From NCBI RefSeq assembly GCF_002904295.1, contig NZ_PPHG01000098.1, forward strand, positions 1 to 64,000: 64,000 bases of DNA. Direction: 5' to 3'. Below, one piece after another: positions 57,873 through 64,000 of the stretch. The position numbers were made by a program, and so were the translations under genes. The notes below the pieces were generated by a model. That model saw only the letters and a list, made by a program, of their open reading frames with translations. It was not told where the DNA came from and searched no databases. Every line of letters begins with the position of its first letter. The first letter of the stretch is position 1. Source of the stretch: Amycolatopsis sp. CA-128772 (GTDB lineage Bacteria; Actinomycetota; Actinomycetes; Mycobacteriales; Pseudonocardiaceae).

Positions 57873-58925
57873 TCAGGCGGTCGGCCTGGTGGCGCCGGCG
57901 TACTGGCTCTGCAGCGGCGAGATCTTCACGACGTCACCGCTGGTCGGTGCGTGCACCATCTTGCCGTCGCCGAGGTACATCCCGATGTGGGACACCGGCG
58001 AGTAGTAGGCGACGAGGTCGCCGGGCTGCAGCTGGTCGCGCGGCACCGGCGTGCCGAACTGCGCCTGGGCGGCGGAGTTGCGGGGCAGCGTGATGCCGGC
58101 CTTCTTGTACGACCACAACAGCAAGCCCGAGCAGTCGAACGAGTCGGGCCCGGTCGCACCCCACACGTACGGCTTGCCGAGCCGGCTCAGCGCCGCGTCC
58201 ACCGCCGTCTGGGCGGCGGCCGTCGGTGCCTTGACGACCGGGGCCTTGCCCCCGGTGTCGCGCTGGGCGGCCCGGTCGGCGGCGCTCAGGTTCCGGTCGG
58301 CCGCCTTGACCTGCTCGATCTGCTCGTCGAGCGTCTTCTGCTTGGCCTTGATGTCCTCGGTCAGCTTGGCCGCGGCGTCCCGCGCTTCCTGCGCACGCCG
58401 GGCGGCGTCGGTCGCCTTGGCGGCGGCGTCGTCGGCCTGCCGGACGGCGCCGGTGAGGTTGTCCATCGCGGCGTTCTTGCCCGTTGCGAGCACCTCGAGG
58501 GCCGAGGAGCGGTCCAGGAAGTCCCTTGTGGACGTGCCGGACAGCAGCGCGGACAGCTTGTTCAGCTGGACGCCGCCGGTGAAGGAGGCGCCGGCGAACT
58601 TGTCCACTTCGGTCTGGAACTTCTTCCGGTCCTCGCTGGCCTTCGCACCTTGGTCCTTGGCTGCGGTGACGTCGCCGGTGGCCTTGTCGAGCTCGCCCTG
58701 CTTCGCGTCGAGGTCGGCTTGGGCCTTGAGGAAGTCCTCGTTGAGCTTTTCCGCCTGCGCGGCCAGTTCCCGGTATTTCGCGAGGGCCTCGGAGCCGGTC
58801 GGGGGAGCTTGGAGGACGGGAGCGGGAGCGGCGGTGGCCGCGGGGAGGCCGACGGTGACGAGGGTGATCACCGAAGCCGCGGCGAGCACGCCGGACATCA
58901 CGCGTCTGATCGGTTGCGACTGCAC
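57873..58925 (-). CDS. Secreted NlpC/P60 cell-wall hydrolase
   Basis: 350 residues. Signal peptide (VMSGVLAAASVITLVTVG onward), a long coiled coil (~60-220; AKYRELAAQAEKLNEDFLKA), a linker and a C-terminal NlpC/P60 domain with Cys in SFDCSGLLLW and His in SHIGMYLGDG and KMVHAP. Coiled coil plus NlpC/P60 is the RipA/CwlO-type layout: a D,L-endopeptidase acting on peptidoglycan, controlled by its coiled coil. GTG 58925 is the best guess; AAAGGAG lies a little far upstream. Contains GTCCCTTGTGGAC (58521-58533), rare ACA/AGG codons on its own strand. Confidence 0.9.
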   Translation of the reverse strand: MQSQPIRRVMSGVLAAASVITLVTVGLPAATAAPAPVLQAPPTGSEALAKYRELAAQAEKLNEDFLKAQADLDAKQGELDKATGDVTAAKDQGAKASEDRKKFQTEVDKFAGASFTGGVQLNKLSALLSGTSTRDFLDRSSALEVLATGKNAAMDNLTGAVRQADDAAAKATDAARRAQEARDAAAKLTEDIKAKQKTLDEQIEQVKAADRNLSAADRAAQRDTGGKAPVVKAPTAAAQTAVDAALSRLGKPYVWGATGPDSFDCSGLLLWSYKKAGITLPRNSAAQAQFGTPVPRDQLQPGDLVAYYSPVSHIGMYLGDGKMVHAPTSGDVVKISPLQSQYAGATRPTA

Positions 58926-59155
58926 GGTCGCGGAGTTCTCCTTTGCCTTGGAGCCGCCGGGAGGGGATCGAGGTCGCCGTGCGGCACCGCACCAGGTGGC
59001 GCGCAGGGGTGGTCCGGCATCCCGGCAGCGACCCCGCGTCGCTGTCGGTTCGACAGGCATCGGCCGCGAGATCCCGGCCAGGTTACGAACAATCGGCGTG
59101 CCGTCCACCTTCGGGGGGCGTTGATCACGATCCGTTGTGCGCCATGCCCGCGGAA

Positions 59156-59174
59156 CTACTAAGAGTGATAGTAG
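59156..59174. promoter_or_regulatory. Inverted repeat between NlpC/P60 and VOC genes
   Basis: CTACTA (59156-59161) and TAGTAG (59169-59174) with a 7-base spacer. This AT-rich element lies in the 293-bp divergent region and is a candidate operator. The rest of the region (58926-59155) has no gene; it may be a structured leader for the NlpC/P60 transcript. Confidence 0.5.
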
Positions 59175-59218
59175 GTGGGCTCCGGCCGGCGGTGCGGACG
59201 CCCGGTAAGGTCGGAGGG

Positions 59219-59614
59219 GTGCTCGGTCACCTGGGAATCAACGTGCCGGACCTCGGCGCGGCCAAGCGGTATTACGACGAGCTGATGCCCCTGCTCGGCT
59301 TCGAACCGTTCCTGAGCACCGACGACCAGTTCGCCTACCGGCCCGTGGCCGGCAAACCGGGCACGTACGTGTTCTTCTACCCGGCGACCGACGAGACTCC
59401 CCACCGCGGCGAACGGACGGGGCTGCAGCATCTGGCGTTCATGGTGAGGACCCGCGCGGACGTCCATGCCGTCCACCGCCAGGTGCGGGCGGCCGGGGGC
59501 ACGGTGCTGCACGAACCGCAGGACTTCCCGCAGTACCCACCACCGTATTTCGCGCTGTTCTGGCTCGACCCCTTCGGCATCAAGCTGGAAGCCGTCTGCC
59601 ACCACGACCGGTGA
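59219..59614 (+). CDS. VOC-family (glyoxalase-like) protein
   Basis: 131 residues: GHLGINVPDLGAAKRYYDEL, LLGFEPFLSTDDQF, HRGERTGLQHLAFMV and FGIKLEAVCHHD. One VOC domain of the dioxygenase/lactoylglutathione lyase group; the metal ligands His and Glu are at the family positions. GTG 59219 starts at the domain; GTG 59192 is an alternative because GGAGG lies only two bases before 59219. Confidence 0.85.
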   Translation: MLGHLGINVPDLGAAKRYYDELMPLLGFEPFLSTDDQFAYRPVAGKPGTYVFFYPATDETPHRGERTGLQHLAFMVRTRADVHAVHRQVRAAGGTVLHEPQDFPQYPPPYFALFWLDPFGIKLEAVCHHDR

Positions 59615-59747
59615 CGGCTGGGGCGCTTGCGGATCCGCTTCAGCCCGGGAAGTCCTGGCCAGGACCTGACCTGCCGTTTTGATGTTTCGGGCGGCCCGGC
59701 TCTCTGATAAGTCATTCGATGGCTCGACGAGACGGAGGGTGGTCCGG

Positions 59748-59903
59748 ATGGATCTCGATGACTGGGGCGCGGGTCCCGAACCGGCGCACTGGGTGGCTCT
59801 GCTGAAGGCGCTGGCCCGGCTGCTGCTCGCGCTGGCGTCCGTCGGGAAGCGTGGTCGCGCCCGGGGTGGCTGGTCACCCTGGGAGGGTTCCGGTGCGCGA
59901 TGA
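59748..59903 (+). CDS. 51-residue protein ahead of sigma factor
   Basis: MDLDDWGAGPEPAHWVALLK starts a 51-residue chain with one amphipathic helix (WVALLKALARLLLALASVGK) and a basic, Gly/Trp-rich tail. GGAGGG lies about ten bases upstream of the ATG and the frame overlaps the sigma gene by 11 bases. Unknown; position suggests a small regulator or leader peptide of the sigma/STAND operon. Confidence 0.5.
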   Translation: MDLDDWGAGPEPAHWVALLKALARLLLALASVGKRGRARGGWSPWEGSGAR

Positions 59904-60447
59904 GGAGCGTCGTGCGGGGCCGGAGACCGCGGCTTACCCGGGTGGGTTCGACGCCTTCTTCCGCGCCGAATACCGGAGAATGGTCAAGGCGTTGATGGTC
60001 ATGGAGGGCGCGTCCCCGGCCGACGCCGATGACTGCGTGGCGCACGCGATGGAAAAGCTTCTCGAACGCTGGCACCTGCCGGCGGCCGATCCGGGCTGGG
60101 TGCGTCATCCCCGGGCCTACGCGCTGGAAACGGCGAGGCGCAAGTTCAGGACCGAGCGGCGCCGACGGCAGTCCGTCGTCGAGGATGACGCCTCGAACCT
60201 GCCGGCCGACGAAGGGGCGCTGACGGTTGTGGAGGCTCGGCAGGTCGTCGCGGACGTGCTCGAGGGTTTGCCGTCGGCGCAGCGGCAGGTGATGCACCTG
60301 ATCACCGAAGGCTATACACCCGCGGAAATCGCCGAAATCCTCGGGAAGAAACCCCACACCGTCCGGCAGCTCGCGCACCTGGTCAAAAAACGCCTGCGCC
60401 CGGTCTTGGAAACTCCGGCCCCGCGAAGAGAGGAGGAACAGCGGTGA
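59893..60447 (+). CDS. Sigma-70-type (ECF-like) factor
   Basis: 184 residues. Region 2 (GFDAFFRAEYRRMVKALMVME, ADADDCVAHAMEKLLERWHLP) and region 4 (LPSAQRQVMHLITEGYTPAEIAEILGKKPHTVRQLAHLVKKRL in pieces). GTG 59893 with GGGAGGG upstream. The stop overlaps the GTG of the STAND ATPase, so the two are translationally coupled and may act together. Confidence 0.88.
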   Translation: MRDEERRAGPETAAYPGGFDAFFRAEYRRMVKALMVMEGASPADADDCVAHAMEKLLERWHLPAADPGWVRHPRAYALETARRKFRTERRRRQSVVEDDASNLPADEGALTVVEARQVVADVLEGLPSAQRQVMHLITEGYTPAEIAEILGKKPHTVRQLAHLVKKRLRPVLETPAPRREEEQR

Positions 60448-62579
60448 ACGACGCCGATGACGACCGTGCCGTGGCCGATGCCCTGCGGGAACGGCTGCAG
60501 CTCGCCGACGAAATCGTCGAGGAGTACCTCACCGACGACGGCTTGGAGGCCCGGCTTCGCGCGATCAAGGACAAGCACCGAGGCGGCCCTGCGGGGCTCT
60601 TCGGCCGCCGTGCGCTGCTGGACGACCTGCTGGCCCTGACGCGCGGGGCGCAGCCGGGACCGGCCGTGCTCGCCGGCCCGGGCGGCTCGGGCAAGACGAC
60701 GATGGCCGCCGCGCTGGCCGAGCACGTCCGGGCGCGGGGCGGCCGGGTGTGGTGGGTCCCGGCGCTCGATCCGGTGACCCTGGCGCAGGGCCTCACGGAC
60801 GTGGCGCGCCGAGCCGGGGGAGCGCCGCACGACGTCGAGGCGATCGCCCGGGGCACGGCGGACGCCGCCGACCGGTTCTGGCGGTTGCTCGAACGCACAG
60901 AGCCCGGCTGGCTGCTCGTGTTCGACGAGGCCGACGATCCCCGGGTACTTGCCGGCATCCCGGCCCCGGCGGGCTGGGTGCGTCCGTCCGCGCACGGCCT
61001 GGCCCTGGTGACCAGCCGGGAGACCGACCGGCGGCGGTGGGGAGCGGCGCGGATCCTGGACGTCGGCCCGCTGGACGTGGACGACGCCGCCCGGATCCTG
61101 CGTGAGCTGGCCCCGGCGGCGGGCACCGAAGACCAGGCCAGGACGCTGGCGCGCCGCCTGGACGGGCACCCGTTGAGCCTGCACCTGGCGGGGAGCTTCC
61201 TGCGCTCGCGAGCCGCGCGGGACGTCACCTTCGCCGCTTACGAACGAGCGGTCGGTGCGACGACGGGGTCCCCTCCGCGGGGCAGGAGCACCGCGCGGCG
61301 TGCGGTGGAACTCTCGCTGGACGGCTTGGCCCGGCGAGGCGTGCCGCACGCCAGGCCGGTGCTGCAGCTCGCCGGCTGTTACGCCGCCACGGCGATCCCC
61401 GAGGGCCTGCTCGACGCGGACTTCCGGTCCGCTCCGCTCGCCCACGCCGGGAGTGCGGCCCCGAACAGGCCCTTGGCGGAAGCGTTGCGGGGCCTGCGGG
61501 AGGTCGGCCTGGTCCGGGACGGCTCCCCGGGCGGCATCGTGGTGCACCCCGACGTCGGCCGGGCCAGCCTGGACGGGCCGGAGCCACCCCGGAGCTGGTT
61601 CCGGAACACGGCGGTGGCCCTCCTCGCCACCGACGTCGGCAGGCTGCCCCACGACCGGCCGGAGTCCTGGCCGGAGTTCTCCCTGCTCGGTCCCCACCTG
61701 CTGAGCCTCCTGGAGAGCACCGCACCGCAGGTCGACCGGGACCACCTCGTCCTGCTGATGGAGACCGCGGCCCGGATGGCCGGGGTGCTGAACCTCAGCG
61801 GGGCCGGCCGGGCCGGAAGTGCGCTGTGCGAGCGCGCGCTCGTCCACAGCGGCGAATTGGGCAACGGGCATCCGACCGTGCTGCAGCTGCGCCACATCCT
61901 GGCGTGGGCGGTCGCGGACCGGGGTGATCTGGCCGGCGCCGAAGACCTGTACCGGGACGTGCTCCGGCACCGGCTGCCGCTGCTCGGCCCGGAGCACCCG
62001 GACGTCCTCAAGTGCCGGCACGAACTCGCCTGGATCGCCGGCTGCCGGCAGGAGTGGACGGCGGCCGAGAACGGTTACCGGGCGGTCCTCCGCGACAGCG
62101 CCGGTGTCCTCGACCCCGACGACCCCGACCTGCTGATCACCCGTCACGAGCTCGGCTGGGCGATCGCGAACCAGGGGCGGTTCGAGGAGGCCCGGGAAGT
62201 CCTGCGGGCGGTCCTCGCGGACCGGCTGCTGGTGCTCGGCCCCGGCCACCAGCGAACCCTGGGGACCCGGCACGAACTCGCCTGGATCACCGCCCGGGAA
62301 GGCGAGTGGGCCCAGGCCGAAACCGCCTACCGGGAGCTGCTCGACCTGCGGGCGGACCTCCTCGGTGCCGAGCACCCGGAGACGCTCGCCGTCCGTCACG
62401 AACTCGCGTGGATCGCCGCCCGTCGCGGCCGGACATTGGAGGCGGTGGCGGCCTACGCGGATGTCCTGGACCGTCGCCGCCGGGTGCTCGGTGAAGATCA
62501 CCCGGAAACGCGAGCGACCCGGGAGGCCCTGGAAGAGCTCCGGCGCGGCCGGATCGTCGACGCCCGCCACCCCGTGTGA
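60444..62579 (+). CDS. NB-ARC-type STAND ATPase with TPR repeats
   Basis: 711 residues. A P-loop GPGGSGKT at 78-85, Walker B WLLVFDEADD near 156-165, a winged-helix-like region, then about five tetratricopeptide repeats (from ~430) with the recurring RHELAWIA/RHELGWAI core and GPEHPDVLxCRHE spacing. STAND proteins switch from closed monomers to active oligomers when their repeats sense a ligand. No effector domain (TIR, nuclease, protease) is fused, so it probably works through its coupled sigma factor. GTG overlaps the sigma stop. Confidence 0.92.
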   Translation: MNDADDDRAVADALRERLQLADEIVEEYLTDDGLEARLRAIKDKHRGGPAGLFGRRALLDDLLALTRGAQPGPAVLAGPGGSGKTTMAAALAEHVRARGGRVWWVPALDPVTLAQGLTDVARRAGGAPHDVEAIARGTADAADRFWRLLERTEPGWLLVFDEADDPRVLAGIPAPAGWVRPSAHGLALVTSRETDRRRWGAARILDVGPLDVDDAARILRELAPAAGTEDQARTLARRLDGHPLSLHLAGSFLRSRAARDVTFAAYERAVGATTGSPPRGRSTARRAVELSLDGLARRGVPHARPVLQLAGCYAATAIPEGLLDADFRSAPLAHAGSAAPNRPLAEALRGLREVGLVRDGSPGGIVVHPDVGRASLDGPEPPRSWFRNTAVALLATDVGRLPHDRPESWPEFSLLGPHLLSLLESTAPQVDRDHLVLLMETAARMAGVLNLSGAGRAGSALCERALVHSGELGNGHPTVLQLRHILAWAVADRGDLAGAEDLYRDVLRHRLPLLGPEHPDVLKCRHELAWIAGCRQEWTAAENGYRAVLRDSAGVLDPDDPDLLITRHELGWAIANQGRFEEAREVLRAVLADRLLVLGPGHQRTLGTRHELAWITAREGEWAQAETAYRELLDLRADLLGAEHPETLAVRHELAWIAARRGRTLEAVAAYADVLDRRRRVLGEDHPETRATREALEELRRGRIVDARHPV

Positions 62580-62610
62580 CAGCCGATCATCCCGTTCGAG
62601 GAGGTTCACA

Positions 62611-63438
62611 GTGATCCTGACCGAGCAGCTCACCAACGCGGTCGACGAGCTGGCGCCACCGGATCGTCCGGTCATGGTGCACGCGTCGCTACGCTCCTTC
62701 GGCGCGCCGATCGAGGGGGGCGCCGACGCCCTGCTGGACGCGTTGCTGGCCGGTAACCGGACGGTGCTGGTGCCGTCCTTCACCGAACCCCAGTTCGGTG
62801 TCGCCCCGCCGGCCGGCCTGCGGCCCGCGCGCAACGGCGTCGACTACGCCGGGTTCCCCGCGACGCCGGTGCCCGGGAACGGGCCCCGGTACACCGCGGA
62901 CTGCGGGCTCGTCAACCCGGGACTGGGCGTTCTGCCGGCGGCGGTGATCGGACGGCCCGGCGCGGTGCGGGGCACGCATCCGCTGAACTCGTTCGCCGCA
63001 CTGGGCCCGCTGGCCGACGAGCTGATCCCGGCGCGAGGTCCGTCCGATGTGTACGGTCCGATCTGCGAGCTGGCCGCCCGCGGCGGGCTGATCCTCCTCA
63101 TCGGGGTGGGGCTCGACCGGATGACCGCCCTGCACCTGGCCGAGCAGCAGTCGGGCCGGCGGCTGTTCCTGCGCTGGGCGCGCGGCGCCGACGACCGGGT
63201 CGCCATGGTCGAGGTCGGCTCGTGCTCCGAAGGGTTTCCGCGGCTCGAGCCCGCCCTGCGCGCGCACGCCCGCACGGCCGTCGTCGGCGAGTCGCGCTGG
63301 CGAGCCTTTCCCGCACGGCCGACGCTCGCGACCGCGACCGCGACCATCAGGGCCGACCAGGAGATCACCGGTTGCGCCGACCGCGGCTGCCTGCTGTGCC
63401 GCGACTCGATCGCCGGAGGCCCGATTCCGAGCGGGTGA
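62611..63438 (+). CDS. AAC(3)-family aminoglycoside acetyltransferase-like protein
   Basis: 275 residues of the Antibiotic_NAT fold: VMVHASLRSFGAPIEGGADAL, TVLVPSFTEPQFGV, RGTHPLNSFAALGPLADEL and LILLIGVGLDRMTALHLAE. Characterised members acetylate the 3-amino group of 2-deoxystreptamine aminoglycosides, but many genomic copies have other or unknown amine substrates. GAGGAGG lies seven bases before GTG 62611. About 31 bases after the STAND gene, so likely part of that operon. Confidence 0.88.
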   Translation: MILTEQLTNAVDELAPPDRPVMVHASLRSFGAPIEGGADALLDALLAGNRTVLVPSFTEPQFGVAPPAGLRPARNGVDYAGFPATPVPGNGPRYTADCGLVNPGLGVLPAAVIGRPGAVRGTHPLNSFAALGPLADELIPARGPSDVYGPICELAARGGLILLIGVGLDRMTALHLAEQQSGRRLFLRWARGADDRVAMVEVGSCSEGFPRLEPALRAHARTAVVGESRWRAFPARPTLATATATIRADQEITGCADRGCLLCRDSIAGGPIPSG

Positions 63439-63482
63439 CGGTGTTCGCGGGCGCGGAAACCGGGTGACATCAGCGGCGCCGG

Positions 63483-63525
63483 GTGACCCAGGTCACAAAC
63501 AACCTCGGACCGCAGGTGCTATACC
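63483..63525 (+). promoter_or_regulatory. CRP-like site and promoter of the last gene
   Basis: GTGACC-CA-GGTCAC (63483-63496) is a perfect palindrome fitting the CRP pattern GTGA-N6-TCAC. TATACC at 63520-63525 is a good -10 box. The centre of the palindrome would lie about 41 bases upstream of transcription start, the classic class II activator position. Confidence 0.5.
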
Positions 63526-63577
63526 GGCACCTGCCGGTGTCGCGACGACGCGATGCCCCGAGCGAGCGGAGTGTCTG

Positions 63578-64000
63578 GTGGCGAACCGTGCTTTGCGCTC
63601 ATCCGCCGTGGTCGTGGCCCTCGCCGTACCCGTTCTCCTGCCGGGGATCGCCTCGGCCGGAGCCTCGCCGGGGCGGCCGCTGACGATCGAGACGGTGTCG
63701 AACCCGCGGCCGGCGCTCGTCAGCGGGGGACAGGTGCTGGTCAAGGTCGTCCCGCCGGAAGGCGCGCAGGTCCGAGTCGGCGCCAACGGGCACGACGTCA
63801 CGTCGGTTTTCCACGCCCAGCCGGACGGCAGCCTGCTCGGCCTGGTGACCGGTCTGCGCAACGGTGTCAACGACCTGAGCGCCCGGGCGCGCGGGCATGG
63901 CTCCGGCCAGCGGGCGAGCCTGCGCGTCACCAACCACCCGGGCACCGGGCCGGTCTTCTCCGGCGCGCAGCAGCTGCCGTTCTACTGCGAGACCCAGGCG
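63578..64000 (+). CDS. DUF6351-family secreted protein, 3' truncated by window end
   Basis: 141 codons visible, no stop before the edge. Sec signal from GTG 63578 (VANRALRSSAVVVALAVPVL), then the DUF6351 start: LTIETVSNPRPALVSGGQVL, GSLLGLVTGLRNGVNDLSAR, TNHPGTGPVFSGAQQLPFYC ending at the edge with ETQ. Family members are large (~700 residues) secreted putative hydrolases of unknown substrate. The CRP-like promoter precedes it. Confidence 0.88.
   Translation, partial: MANRALRSSAVVVALAVPVLLPGIASAGASPGRPLTIETVSNPRPALVSGGQVLVKVVPPEGAQVRVGANGHDVTSVFHAQPDGSLLGLVTGLRNGVNDLSARARGHGSGQRASLRVTNHPGTGPVFSGAQQLPFYCETQA

Noticed and set aside
58926..59155. Firm ydaO riboswitch call
   Set aside because: Only one short core element resembles the consensus; the GGGGTGAATC-like element was not found, so it is kept as a question only.
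1..64000. tRNA, rRNA, phage or IS elements
   Set aside because: None of the conserved RNA sequences, transposase genes or flanking inverted repeats were recognised anywhere in the window.

Overview
The window is very GC-rich (about 75% by hand count of sampled lines), with strong G/C at third codon positions, many GTG/TTG starts and 4-base ATGA/GTGA overlaps between consecutive genes. Families such as DUF397, DUF5753, F420-dependent LLM oxidoreductases, ECF42 sigma factors, DUF6351 and a streptogrisin-type protease point to a soil actinomycete. My best guess from family content is Amycolatopsis or another member of the Pseudonocardiaceae; this is inferred, not searched. No rRNA, tRNA, CRISPR array, IS element or phage core gene was seen. 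It reads as a chromosomal arm region rich in regulators, catabolic operons and decayed genes.

Layout. 0-10 kb: membrane sulfatase-type enzyme, membrane diguanylate cyclase, secreted S1 protease, RibD-type reductase, a decayed haloperoxidase-like gene, then an overlapping operon ECF sigma / Rieske protein / cupredoxin / metallophosphoesterase / membrane protein in which the last two named enzymes are broken, then a crotonase. 10-20 kb: a 21-bp tandem repeat, a CGNR regulator divergent from azlCD with an obvious operator, a frameshifted membrane protein, an alpha-galactosidase remnant, a TetR/SDR pair, and an island of small HTH regulators ending in a DUF5753/DUF397 pair. 20-31 kb: STAS protein, SDR lacking its Rossmann start beside a TetR gene, the lactate-use operon lutABC, a lower-GC broken NACHT-membrane ATPase, and a TetR-controlled acyl-CoA ligase / F420 oxidoreductase / SDR operon. 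31-36 kb: aldo-keto reductase, VOC protein, WYL regulator, LysR with a divergent LLM oxidoreductase.

36-46 kb is the most notable part: a PaaX-type regulator divergent from a tight nine-gene run encoding an amino-acid-type ABC importer, a CapA-like phosphoesterase, a CaiB-type CoA-transferase, two 2-hydroxyacyl-CoA-dehydratase-like subunits and two secreted alpha/beta hydrolases. The dehydratase-like subunits have lost most cysteines that bind the oxygen-sensitive [4Fe-4S] clusters in the known family, and no activator ATPase is present. A plausible reading is: release a substrate outside, import it, convert it to a CoA thioester, and process it with an unusual, perhaps oxygen-tolerant, derivative of an anaerobic enzyme.

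46-64 kb: MerR, an unreported-looking 38-residue gene, a PEP-mutase-family enzyme, an ECF42 operon with a matching promoter, fused pseudogene remnants (PucR start joined to a YncE-type end), a rodlin-like secreted protein, an ACP/ketosynthase/hydrolase mini-cluster, a PEBP-SRPBCC fusion, a DivIVA-like protein, a STAS protein lacking the phospho-serine, a BlaI regulator whose membrane-peptidase partner is reduced to a stub, an NlpC/P60 hydrolase, and a second module of small protein / sigma factor / NB-ARC-TPR ATPase / AAC(3)-type acetyltransferase. The window ends inside a DUF6351 gene.

Two window-wide signals stand out: at least eight genes broken by indels (often in C/G runs), nonsense codons or deletions, which may be real decay or assembly error; and a recurring 13-bp quasi-palindrome of the GTCCACNGTGGAC type that forces rare codons wherever it lies in genes.
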